In this document: positions 48,023-55,955 of the stretch, piece after piece
Numbering within the stretch: the first letter of the stretch is position 1
How the letters are laid out: every line of letters begins with the position of its first letter
From: Bin80 sp965207565
Lineage (GTDB): Bacteria; Bacteroidota; Rhodothermia; Rhodothermales; Bin80
DNA length: 64,000 nt
NCBI GenBank assembly: GCA_965207565.1
Contig: CBDBMQ010000024.1
Coordinates: forward strand, 147,057-211,056
Reading direction: 5' to 3'
Position numbers and translations under genes: made by a program
The notes under the pieces: model-generated
Seen by the model: the letters and a program-made list of their open reading frames with translations, nothing else
Told to the model about the DNA's origin: nothing
Database searches by the model: none

Positions 48023-48052
48023 GATGCCAGGTATGCGGATGTGGGGGGAACG

Positions 48053-48241
48053 ATGAAGTGTGAAATGTGTGATCAAGAACTCTGTATAAGCTGCGACACT
48101 TGCGGTTGCGACCCTACACTACGTCCGTCCGTATTCTATATCTGCGAGCGCGATGTATGCAAGGTCTGTAGTGTGTGCGGATGGTGTCTATGTGAGGATG
48201 CAACGCGGAAATCGGATGACGTAACTGAATACGCGTACTGA
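48053..48241 (+). CDS. Cysteine-rich mini-protein 4
   Basis: 62 residues with 12 Cys (MKCEMCDQELCISCDTCGC ... CKVCSVCGWCLCED). Its ATG overlaps the TGA of the 13-codon bridge frame (ATGA). It ends DDVTEYAY, without the DE terminus of the others. A group II intron 3' fragment begins 5 bp after its stop. Confidence 0.6.
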   Translation: MKCEMCDQELCISCDTCGCDPTLRPSVFYICERDVCKVCSVCGWCLCEDATRKSDDVTEYAY

Positions 48242-48245
48242 AATG

Positions 48246-48291
48246 ATCGCGGTAGGGACCCGAGTTTCCTCGGGCCCCCCGCACAGATCCG
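48246..48291 (-). mobile_element. 3' fragment of a twintron-type group II intron
   Basis: On the minus strand the sequence from GTCCGGATCTGTGCGGGG to CCCTACCGCGAT (ending 48246) equals the second half of domain V plus domain VI of introns 2 and 3. The first half of domain V is missing, replaced by the start of module B flank sequence. A dead remnant just downstream of the mini-protein operon. Confidence 0.75.
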
Positions 48292-48478
48292 GACGGACAG
48301 TTAGAGTTCCGGACTTTGGGCTTCAAAGAAAGCCGGCTTTCGCTGCAGCGCGCCTTAGTCGGACAGCTTATTGCTATATCTGTCCATTTGTCTGGGATCG
48401 CGAATATTAGTGTCAGTCACGCCGGCAACTAAGTGTCCGGCATATGTGGGCTGTAACTTTAACGAAATCAATGGAATC

Positions 48479-49018
48479 ATGTCGGGAATGATTAGCAACG
48501 CAAGGGATTATCTGGGTGAACGGATATTCAGCCTACAGCAAGAAATGCAATTACTGCGCAAAATCGTAATGTGGGCGCTGGATACTGAACTGAAGGGGCG
48601 CGCAGATACGCAGCTGAATCAAAGACGGGTACTCATGTATCTGGCTGTACGCGTAGAAATGTCGAATATGCGGGTGAGGTTTGGCGTAGTCGATCTGGCG
48701 CTGGACTTAGGAATGGAGCAACGGACAGTGCGGCGGACGCTGGACAAGTTGGAATCACAGGGCCTGATAACGCGGTCGTATACTGGGACAGTGAGGCGCG
48801 AGTATAAGATCGAATATGTATCGCACAATAACAGATTATCTGGAAGGGACTTGAGGTTACGTAGGGACAGCTACGCGGACGTCCGTGATGCACAGGTCAG
48901 GGTGGGGCACGCCTATTGGTTCGGCCTCGGCGTGGAGAAAGACGAAGAGCAAGCCGTGCAATGGTTCAGGAAGGCGGCAGAACAGGGACACTCCGAGGCG
49001 CAGAAACTCCTTGAGTAG
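48479..49018 (+). CDS. Winged-helix–Sel1 fusion protein of module B (intact)
   Basis: About 179 residues from ATG 48479 (MSGMISNARDYLGERIFSLQ). The frame is open upstream to 48371, but that extension corresponds to non-coding flank in copy A. The winged helix (LDLGMEQRTVRRTLDKLESQ) leads to one Sel1/TPR-like repeat (DAQVRVGHAYWFGLGVEKDE, then EQAVQWFRKAAEQGHSEAQK) at the C-terminus. This pairs DNA binding with protein-protein interaction. It is the intact version of the frameshifted gene in copy A and is followed by its ATPase after about 225 bp. Confidence 0.75.
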   Translation: MSGMISNARDYLGERIFSLQQEMQLLRKIVMWALDTELKGRADTQLNQRRVLMYLAVRVEMSNMRVRFGVVDLALDLGMEQRTVRRTLDKLESQGLITRSYTGTVRREYKIEYVSHNNRLSGRDLRLRRDSYADVRDAQVRVGHAYWFGLGVEKDEEQAVQWFRKAAEQGHSEAQKLLE

Positions 49019-49245
49019 CCCAAGCTTCATTGGGGAACGTCTTTTTGATCGTCCCGACAACCCCTCCCGAAGGAGATTCCTACTACTTGAAGGAATTGTT
49101 CCAGGGTCACGGGATCTGGCTGCCTCTGCGCTGTATCTTCCAGGAACCATAAAGTCCTGAATTTGTCCAATATGATTCATAGAAGTGGATCATACGAGTT
49201 GTCTGCATGATCCAGTGGACATGACTTTAACAGTGTTTCAGTTCC

Positions 49246-50454
49246 ATGCATAAATCTAGGCGTTCAGTTCATTCCCGCCAGTCTATTCGGGTTTCCGACC
49301 GCGGGCCCGCCAAATATTTTCATGGGCGAAAAAAGATATTACGTGATTTTCATGAACTTGTGGAGGACGCGGAGAAGAACAAGTCTGGTACGACCTTTGT
49401 GATTCAAGGGGCGCCTGGCGCGGGAAAGAGTGCACTCCTTGGTGAATGCGAAAAATTGGCCAAGGGTCAGGGATGGAAGACTGTGGAGATAAAACCGCCT
49501 GCCTTTTGGGATCCAAGTGCATTACGTGACTTTATTGGTTTGAGGAAATTTTCTATTACGGGCGGATCTCTGCAAATCGGCCCGAAAAACATTGCAAGTG
49601 CTGCAATTAATGTTGACTGGTCTCGCAAGACCATTCTAAAAATTCTTCGCAAAGGGAAGCAGCCATTACTCCTCACTTTGGATGAAGCGCAAACACTGGG
49701 GACGGGCAATGCTCCCCCTTCCGACCACACTGGGACGGCAATCAATGTACTTGATGCGATTCACAACGGAAAATTGAACAAACCCGTCATCCTGATCGCG
49801 GCGGGGCTGGGGATGACGGCAGAGGCCTTTCGATCATTGGGGATTTCGAGGTTTGAGGGGGAATCTTTTGTAGAGTTGGGCGCATTGGGAAAGGAGGCTG
49901 AGCACGCGATACTCCATGACTGGCTCACGAAGGAAGGCGGGGCGAAAGGAGATCTCGAGAAATGGATACATGCCATCGCTCGGGAAACGCATGGATGGCC
50001 GCAACATATCGTGTCGTATGTAAAACCCGCATTGAAGCAACTGGTGGCAGACAACAGGATCATGACCAAGGATGGACTGAATGTCGTTCTGGAGGCAGGG
50101 CAACGCGCCCGGTTGGAGTATTACGAACGGCGTGCGGACGATTTCGCCAGCGAACATCGTCATTGTTTGGCAAGAGCATTTGCAGATATTCCATTAGGGG
50201 AAAGCACGACACTCACTGCGATCATGTCCTCCCTAACTCAGGATTGCGGCGAAATGGAAGCGGAGAAGCTGTTTCGGCGGGCACTGCACAGAGGTATGCT
50301 GCACAGCTACAGAGGGAATTATGTTGTTCCAATCCCCTCCATGCAGGATTGGCTCGTAACCAATTACGCCCACATCCAGATCAAATCCCCGCACGAGGTA
50401 CAGACGACTCGTGGATCTAGAGAGAAAAGTTTTAGCAGGAATTTAGAGCGGTAA
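49246..50454 (+). CDS. AAA+ ATPase of module B (AAA_16/ORC-like)
   Basis: 402 residues, same length as copy A. Walker A IQGAPGAGKSALL and Walker B LLLTLDEAQTLG are identical. Residues about 285-365 (ARLEYYERRADDFASEHRH ... ALHRGMLHSYRGNYVV) differ at most positions from copy A, while the last ~40 residues are again nearly identical. This looks like an exchanged or fast-evolving specificity segment. Confidence 0.75.
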   Translation: MHKSRRSVHSRQSIRVSDRGPAKYFHGRKKILRDFHELVEDAEKNKSGTTFVIQGAPGAGKSALLGECEKLAKGQGWKTVEIKPPAFWDPSALRDFIGLRKFSITGGSLQIGPKNIASAAINVDWSRKTILKILRKGKQPLLLTLDEAQTLGTGNAPPSDHTGTAINVLDAIHNGKLNKPVILIAAGLGMTAEAFRSLGISRFEGESFVELGALGKEAEHAILHDWLTKEGGAKGDLEKWIHAIARETHGWPQHIVSYVKPALKQLVADNRIMTKDGLNVVLEAGQRARLEYYERRADDFASEHRHCLARAFADIPLGESTTLTAIMSSLTQDCGEMEAEKLFRRALHRGMLHSYRGNYVVPIPSMQDWLVTNYAHIQIKSPHEVQTTRGSREKSFSRNLER

Positions 50455-50628
50455 CACTTCCATGTTCTGCATGAGAACTGAATGGACCCCTGGCGGGGGC
50501 ACGGCCGGTTTTTGCCAACTCCCTGGAAGTTGGCGAAAAGTACTGAAATGCCCAATTATGGGCCAATTTCGCTGTTTTCGCCCCCTGTAACCCCCTCTAA
50601 TTTTGTCTAGATTGAGACTTTGCGTACC

Positions 50629-52592
50629 TAGTGCTTGGCAGAAAATACGAAAATTGCCCAAAAGTCTTTGATTCAAGGTCTCTGGAGTAGTTTTTGAGGA
50701 TTGCCTCTGGAGCGAGTTTTTTTGATTTTGGCATTTTCTATAGGAATTGGGTGGTTTGTAGGCGTTCTGGGCGCCCAAACCAGAAATCTTCGCGTCTCAC
50801 AGAGGACAAAAGCTTAACCTGGTTTGGACTTCGGCGTTGAATTCTTTGAACTATTTCTCTTTTTGTCATGCGTACGGTTTTTCAAACTCAGATGATGATT
50901 GGCACGGTTCCCATTGAGGAGATTGAACTTGACCTCAAGAGTCGGGATGATGTGATCGCCTATTTGTATGGTCTCCAGCAGATCTTCAAGGATCCTCGGA
51001 TCCGTAAAAAGCTGTTTACTGCTCTGGACTCCGGCTACAATCCTGTGGTCCGCAAGGATCGTGGACGTCCGGGAATGGACTTGTGGCGGGTCTTGGTATT
51101 AGCGGGATTACGGCAAGCGATCCACTGTGATTATGATCGTCTGGCCCTGTTGGCCAATGGATTGAAGGTGCTTCGCCAGATGATGGGACACAGCGATGAG
51201 GATGACACGCAGTACAACCGTCAGACGATCCAGGATAATGTATCGGCCCTGTCGCCGGAGCTTCTTGAGCAGATCAATCAATTGGTGGTGAACAAGGGGC
51301 ACGAGGCCATGGGGCGCACCGAAGGGGATCTATTGAAGACACGAGGAGACTCCAAAGTCGTCAAAACAAATGTAGAATTTCCTACGGACGTGCGTCTGCT
51401 GTGGGATACGATTCGGTGTTTGCTCCGCGAGTGTGTCCGGGTATCGGAGCAGTTGAGGCTTCGGGGCTGGCGGCAGCATGCCTATCTTCAGAGAAAGACG
51501 TACGAACTATTTCAGTCTATTCGCACGGCTCGGCAGCACAAATCCAACCACAAGGGAGTGGAGGCATATCTGGAATACTGTCGAAAGATCCAGGAGAAAG
51601 CGGAACAACTGCTTCATGAGTTGGACGCATTTCTTTCTGCGTCCATTGATGCGAACCATGTGGATCAACTCTCTGTGTTGGATGCAAACCAGCTGAGTCA
51701 ACTGCGGAAATCAAAGGCGCGAATCGTGGAATTGGTCGCCTATGTGGTGAAATTTACGGATCAAATTGATCGCCGCATTCTGCGAGGAGAAACGATTCCC
51801 CCGCAGGAGAAGGTGTTGTCTATTTTCAAACCGCATACGCGTTGGATCAAGAAAGGGAAGGCTGGCGTGGTATGCGAGTTAGGGGTTCCGGTTGCGATGA
51901 TTGAGGATGAGCATCAATTTATTCTGGGGCACGAAATTATCTGGACGGGGACGGATAAGGATGTGGCTGTATCCTTGATTAAGTCGGTGCAGGCGATCTA
52001 CCCAGACGCTCGGAGTTGCTCCTTGGATCGGGGCTTTTACAGTCCTGCATCGTTTGACGAGTTGGATCAGTTGTTAGAGGTCAACGCAACGCTGAAGAAG
52101 GGGCGTTGCACGAAAGAGGAGCAGCAACGTCAGGCAACGGACTCGTTCAAGCAAGGACGGAAAGGACATTCGGCGGTGGAATCTGCGCTGAACAATTTAG
52201 ACCAACGAGGATGGGATGTGGTGCGTGAAGTGAGTCCAGAAAGCTTTGCGCGGGTGGTCGGTACCGCCGTACTGGCGGCCAATCTCCACCGGTTAGGACG
52301 TCTGGTTCGCAACCAGGAACAGGAACGTGCCAAACGCCGACGACGGCGTGCAGCGTAGAAGGCCTCTGAAATCGCGTCAAAACACGACCGCGTGTTCGGC
52401 GCGGATGGCAGAGCTACGTTCAGATCACACGAAATCTGCTGATTTAGCATCGAAACACGACCAAAACAGGGCCCAAAACGGATCGAATGGACACGGCGTT
52501 TCCAACGTTCGTCATATTACAGAGAAAATTGAGCAAACCTGCCAATTTCTGCTGAATCAAAATTCAAAAACAGCTATTTTCTGCCAAGTACT
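50629..52592 (+). mobile_element. ISNCY-type insertion sequence with 18-bp inverted repeats
   Basis: AGTGCTTGGCAGAAAATA at 50630-50647 pairs with TATTTTCTGCCAAGTACT at 52575-52592 (one mismatch), enclosing a single transposase gene. It interrupts the 3' flank of module B. The unoccupied version of the site is visible after copy A at about 47408. Confidence 0.9.
50868..52358 (+). CDS. ISNCY/IS1202-like transposase
   Basis: 496 residues. An N-terminal part (RKDRGRPGMDLWRVLVLAGL) typical of IS1202-type enzymes is followed by a long helical middle and a DDE-type C-terminal half (WIKKGKAGVVCELGVPVAMI, SLDRGFYSPASFDEL, and GHSAVESALNNLDQRGWD with the likely Glu). The basic tail is RRRRRAA. The frame is complete and repeats are well preserved, so the element may be active. 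Confidence 0.85.
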   Translation: MRTVFQTQMMIGTVPIEEIELDLKSRDDVIAYLYGLQQIFKDPRIRKKLFTALDSGYNPVVRKDRGRPGMDLWRVLVLAGLRQAIHCDYDRLALLANGLKVLRQMMGHSDEDDTQYNRQTIQDNVSALSPELLEQINQLVVNKGHEAMGRTEGDLLKTRGDSKVVKTNVEFPTDVRLLWDTIRCLLRECVRVSEQLRLRGWRQHAYLQRKTYELFQSIRTARQHKSNHKGVEAYLEYCRKIQEKAEQLLHELDAFLSASIDANHVDQLSVLDANQLSQLRKSKARIVELVAYVVKFTDQIDRRILRGETIPPQEKVLSIFKPHTRWIKKGKAGVVCELGVPVAMIEDEHQFILGHEIIWTGTDKDVAVSLIKSVQAIYPDARSCSLDRGFYSPASFDELDQLLEVNATLKKGRCTKEEQQRQATDSFKQGRKGHSAVESALNNLDQRGWDVVREVSPESFARVVGTAVLAANLHRLGRLVRNQEQERAKRRRRRAA

Positions 52593-52594
52593 AA

Positions 52595-52762
52595 CTACTT
52601 GGATCCCCGCTTGGTCGGCTTTGCTTGGAAAAGAATCTTAGCCACTTCTTTGGGGGTCTTGCCACGATAGAACGGATTGATCGCCGGTGTGTCGGATCGT
52701 TTCTCCAAGAGTCGCAATCGCTCTTGTTCTTTGCGTTGTTCTGAGTTGGAAGCAGGTTTCAT
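52595..52762 (-). CDS. 55-residue basic mini-protein downstream of hicA
   Basis: MKPASNSEQRKEQERLRLLE, then RSDTPAINPFYRGKTPKEVA and a basic tail. A helical, protein-like small frame starting 16 bp past the hicA stop on the same strand. Its TAG (52595) lies 3 bp from the ISNCY terminus, so the insertion landed just behind it. Unrecognised. Confidence 0.5.
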   Translation of the reverse strand: MKPASNSEQRKEQERLRLLEKRSDTPAINPFYRGKTPKEVAKILFQAKPTKRGSK

Positions 52763-52777
52763 TACGAAAGTGCCACG

Positions 52778-53059
52778 CTAAGATTCGCTCTTTTTGATCA
52801 ATTTCAAACGAACTAAATCGGATTCATCCCAGCCTATATCCGATAACAATTTCTTTAGAACTTTAGGACCATAGGTTTTCTTCGGGTGGAAATGGATAAC
52901 AATGCGATCATTTCCAGATATGTCCCCCTTCATCTTTATAAATCCAATCGTGGCTCCCCTCTTTCGTTCTTGTGTCCATCCATCTCGTTTTAATGCACGA
53001 ATAATTTCTTTAGCCGTGACGTTTTTGATTTGTTGCCAAGTGTTTCTGGAAATGGCCAT
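52778..53059 (-). CDS. hicA: HicA-like (YcfA) toxin, variant catalytic site
   Basis: 93 residues with the dsRBD-like HicA shape (TAKEIIRALKRDGWTQERKR ... RIVIHFHPKKTYGPKVLKKL). The usual GSH catalytic motif reads GAT here, so mRNA-cleaving activity may be lost or use another His (HFH). It overlaps the end of hicB by 70 bp, an unusually long overlap for this pair. Confidence 0.75.
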   Translation of the reverse strand: MAISRNTWQQIKNVTAKEIIRALKRDGWTQERKRGATIGFIKMKGDISGNDRIVIHFHPKKTYGPKVLKKLLSDIGWDESDLVRLKLIKKSES

Positions 53060-53316
53060 AGCAGAGATATCTTCTGGGTTGGAGTGGTTGGAGTATCTCT
53101 ACATTCTCTTATCTTCAGATATTCTCCTTCTGGAAATGACTCTCCGTGATTAGATAGGGAATCTAGATATAAGATTATCCCATCTTCAACATTCTTCAAA
53201 ACTTCTTCTTCTGTGTCTCCCCCAACGTGTAGTCCTTTAAGAGCAGGTGCATGTGCGTAAAATCCATCTCCATCCCTCTCGACACAAACGGTAATGGTTA
53301 TCTTTTTTCGTTTCAT
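52990..53316 (-). CDS. hicB: HicB-like antitoxin
   Basis: About 108 residues from the ATG at 53316. The HicB partial RNase H fold is clear: ITVCVERDGDGFYAHAPALK and GLHVGGDTEEEVLKNVEDGI. The C-terminus (after about residue 75) is atypical and lies within the region overlapping hicA, so a frameshift near the gene end is possible. It precedes hicA, the order of many hicBA loci. Confidence 0.8.
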   Translation of the reverse strand: MKRKKITITVCVERDGDGFYAHAPALKGLHVGGDTEEEVLKNVEDGIILYLDSLSNHGESFPEGEYLKIRECRDTPTTPTQKISLLWPFPETLGNKSKTSRLKKLFVH

Positions 53317-53428
53317 TGCATGGGGGTTGGTGTAGTGAGTACCTAACATACAAAAACATCACATCCTTCAAACATACGCTTATACGCTTTCAAAATTGAA
53401 AACGTTCCCAGTATATAAACAAGTCGTA

Positions 53429-53442
53429 CATTGCGCGCAATG
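53429..53442. promoter_or_regulatory. 14-bp palindrome upstream of hicB
   Basis: CATTGCGCGCAATG is a perfect palindrome about 113 bp before the hicB ATG, in a gene-free interval (53317-53645). It is a reasonable operator candidate for HicB autoregulation. No clear -10/-35 was identified. Confidence 0.35.
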
Positions 53443-53645
53443 CATTATCGTCCGAGAAATCCGACACGTCGGGTTGCTCGCCAAATATAATAACCGCTAA
53501 GACGCATGGGTTCGCTACCTGTGCTGGTGAATAGGCGGGACATCTCTTGACCGCGCCCATCCGGGCGCAGGATTGTCTTGGACAATGAATGTACAGCCCG
53601 ACACCTGTACATCAATCACCAGACAAAATTGGACTCAGTTAAACA

Positions 53646-53905
53646 TCACCTATAAGATACAGGGGATTTTACCCCCGGGCTACTTGACAATCCCATATCA
53701 ATCAAGTCGTAAACCCCTGTGTTAACTGCCTTGGTGGTATTAACACCACGCACGTTGATACGATCTGTGGGCTTTAAGCCTAATTCCTTCGATACCTTAC
53801 AAGATATAGAAGTACACTCTGCACCTGTATCCCAAATCGGGATAAAAACCTGGCTACTGGTTTTTGAATCTAATGCAGAAGAAACTTTGACGTTATTCCT
53901 AAGAT
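53646..53905 (-). pseudogene. Retropepsin-like aspartyl protease fragment
   Basis: The frame encodes VFIPIWDTGAECTSISCKVS, then KELGLKPTDRINVRGVNTTK, the DTGA flap-less bacterial retropepsin pattern in which the Asp is catalytic. The C-terminal part ends early (DLIDMGLSSS then a stop) and the upstream frame to 54101 is IS-end sequence, so only the protease core survives. Confidence 0.5.
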
Positions 53906-53939
53906 GGCAACTCCTTGCGGCACAGTTGCGTATTCCAAA

Positions 53940-54017
53940 CGATCTGGGACAGTGGTTCCGATTGATCTGGGACACTTCACTCGGAATGGTGGCCCACTCG
54001 GATCGGAATACGCGTAC
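53940..54017. mobile_element. Relic IS21-like end with repeated sites
   Basis: Contains TCTGGGACA-type and GATCGGAATACGCG motifs in tandem, of which the latter recurs at 41699. It separates the protease fragment from any start codon. No transposase nearby. 54018-54232 shows no gene. Confidence 0.35.
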
Positions 54018-54232
54018 AAATAGACAAAGGGCATAGAGTTGGCATGGAAATATGAGAGAATGGAAAATAAAATGCCCAGAGTAGATACGACGGGTGCCCA
54101 CCTCCCCTGAGGCGTGATCAACTTCTTCCCTCGTGATCGCCCTCCCCTTCTACTTTGTTCAAAGAGTAGCATTTAGACGACCTGATTTGCCACCCCTGTG
54201 CGTACGCACAGGAAACTATCCAACCCCCGGTC

Positions 54233-54532
54233 GTGGACAAAAAAGAGCAACAAGCCAAGGTCTGTGTTAGTACCCATCTAACACTACAGCAGAAGCAGGC
54301 GTTGAAACGCCGGGCACAGAGCTTGGGCATGAGCTTATCGGCTTTTCTGCGAGATTTCATTACGAACCCCAAGCGGACCACCGAAGAGATTATGGCCCGC
54401 GAATGGGTGTCGGTTGCACTCCAGCTTCGAAAATTGCAATCAGATGATGGTGAAAACACAGAGCTCCAGAGGATCCTGGAACAGCTGAAACAACTCATTC
54501 AGTGCACAACTTCGAGGCAGGATACAGATTGA
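54233..54532 (+). CDS. mobC: MobC-like ribbon-helix-helix relaxosome protein
   Basis: 99 residues from a GTG start. A basic RHH-like region (VSTHLTLQQKQALKRRAQSL, GMSLSAFLRDFITNPKRTTE) is followed by a helical C-terminus. It overlaps the relaxase reading frame and would bind oriT and assist nicking. A decayed copy lies at 9990-10165. Confidence 0.75.
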   Translation: MDKKEQQAKVCVSTHLTLQQKQALKRRAQSLGMSLSAFLRDFITNPKRTTEEIMAREWVSVALQLRKLQSDDGENTELQRILEQLKQLIQCTTSRQDTD

Positions 54533-54540
54533 GAGATTCG

Positions 54541-55539
54541 ATGATTTGTGCAAGTCAACTGGCACAAAGCTTTCATGCGGTTGCCCGCTATCTGGAGTCG
54601 CCTAAATCCCATCGCGAAGATCGTGTCCGGGTTGCATGGATTGAAGGACGTAATGTGATCTCCGATGAAAATCTTCAGGCTGCCGCCAGAGAAATGACGC
54701 TGGTCACAGCAGTAGACCCCCGTATCAGACGCCCGGTTCTGCACATGTCCATCTCCTGGGCACCGGAAGATGATCCGTCCAGAAGTCAAATGGCGGAAGT
54801 ATCCGACCGGGTACTCGCAAAGCTCAACCTTCAGGAACACCAGGCCATGCTGGTTGCACACGGGGATGAACACTATGCGCATGTGCATACAATAGCGAAT
54901 CGTGTCCACCCGATCACTAGGCGGATTCGCGCATTGGGGTTTTATTACCGGGAAATCGAGGAAACGATGCGAAAAGCGGAGCGCGAAATGAACTTCCGCG
55001 AGACGCCAGGGCATTATTATCAACTTCCAGGACAAGCTCCCCCGGATCGCCGTGAATCGCTTTCCAAACAGGCGCATAAAGCAACCCAGTCTCGGGGAGA
55101 GGTGCCGTTTCAGGTACTTGTGCGTGATGCTGCAGAGGCAGACTTTGATGCAGCGGGCGGCTGGGAGAATTTACATGCACGGCTTGATCGGCATGGGCTC
55201 CGGCTGCTACCCAGAGGACATGGCCTGGTGGTCACCGATGGTCATGAGTACGCAAAATGCAGCAGCGTTGCCAGGAACGCCTCTCTACGCAAACTGGAAG
55301 CACGCTTTGGCGAATCCTGGCGCAGTGCAGAGGATATCTCGCTGGATCAACAGGTCCAGAAACTCAAGCGAATGAAGATTACAGATCTGACAGCAATCGG
55401 CAGACAATCAATCGTTAAGGAATTCATGCAGCTGGACATGAAAGCACATGGACTCAAAGCCAGATTGGGCCAGGCAGTCTATCGGTCATTGAAGGTGCTG
55501 GCAAATGACGAAAAACGGCGAGAGGATCTTGGACTCTAA
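54541..55539 (+). CDS. Relaxase (MobA/VirD2-type)
   Basis: About 332 residues from the ATG at 54541; a GTG at 54502 is also in frame. The first part SQLAQSFHAVARYLE carries the likely nicking Tyr. LHMSISWAPEDDPS and the metal-binding triad HYAHVHTIANRVHP (HxH...N) define the MOB relaxase fold. The C-terminus is helical and coiled. It would cleave oriT and lead the strand into the T4SS. oriT itself was not located; the most likely place is 54018-54232. Confidence 0.9.
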   Translation: MICASQLAQSFHAVARYLESPKSHREDRVRVAWIEGRNVISDENLQAAAREMTLVTAVDPRIRRPVLHMSISWAPEDDPSRSQMAEVSDRVLAKLNLQEHQAMLVAHGDEHYAHVHTIANRVHPITRRIRALGFYYREIEETMRKAEREMNFRETPGHYYQLPGQAPPDRRESLSKQAHKATQSRGEVPFQVLVRDAAEADFDAAGGWENLHARLDRHGLRLLPRGHGLVVTDGHEYAKCSSVARNASLRKLEARFGESWRSAEDISLDQQVQKLKRMKITDLTAIGRQSIVKEFMQLDMKAHGLKARLGQAVYRSLKVLANDEKRREDLGL

Positions 55540-55873
55540 ACCTGGTAGTCTTCGAGACCGTGCACAGAAATCCTCCACGGATCATATCCGCAAGGAGTTG
55601 GCACCGGTTCTTGAAGCAGTCAAAGGGAATCAAATGGACCTGCAATCCTGTGTCCGTCAAACGAAGATGCTTCTGCATGTTCAACAAGAGCCCTGGAAAA
55701 AAGCAGGGACAATGTTATGGGGGATGGTTCTGGGCGCGCTTCTGTTTGCACTGCTGCAGCCTAGAATCCAGCACACTCATGATGCGTGTGCACTGGGAAG
55801 TAAGATCATGGCGGCCTCGTCGACATTGTCTGACTCCGAACGTGCCCTGATCGAAAGGATCGCTGGCGAGTGA
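55505..55873 (+). CDS. Small membrane protein of the mob operon
   Basis: 122 residues overlapping the relaxase end by 35 bp. Helical N-terminus, then one hydrophobic helix (AGTMLWGMVLGALLFALLQP) and a soluble tail. The position between relaxase and virB9 suggests a mobilisation accessory or entry-exclusion-type role. Unproven. Confidence 0.6.
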   Translation: MTKNGERILDSKPGSLRDRAQKSSTDHIRKELAPVLEAVKGNQMDLQSCVRQTKMLLHVQQEPWKKAGTMLWGMVLGALLFALLQPRIQHTHDACALGSKIMAASSTLSDSERALIERIAGE

Positions 55874-55955
55874 TCTTGCCTGTCTCGTAGCAATAGATCC
55901 GTGGCATCCGGTATGTAACTGCGTACCATCTCATCATCTTACAAGGTGGTCTAAC

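Larger units (their letters stand above)
48360..50626 (+). repeat. Duplicated module, copy B
   Basis: Second copy of the 45144-47408 module. Its 3' flank is interrupted at about 50629 by an ISNCY-type insertion sequence, exactly where copy A continues into the cysteine-rich genes. Confidence 0.9.
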
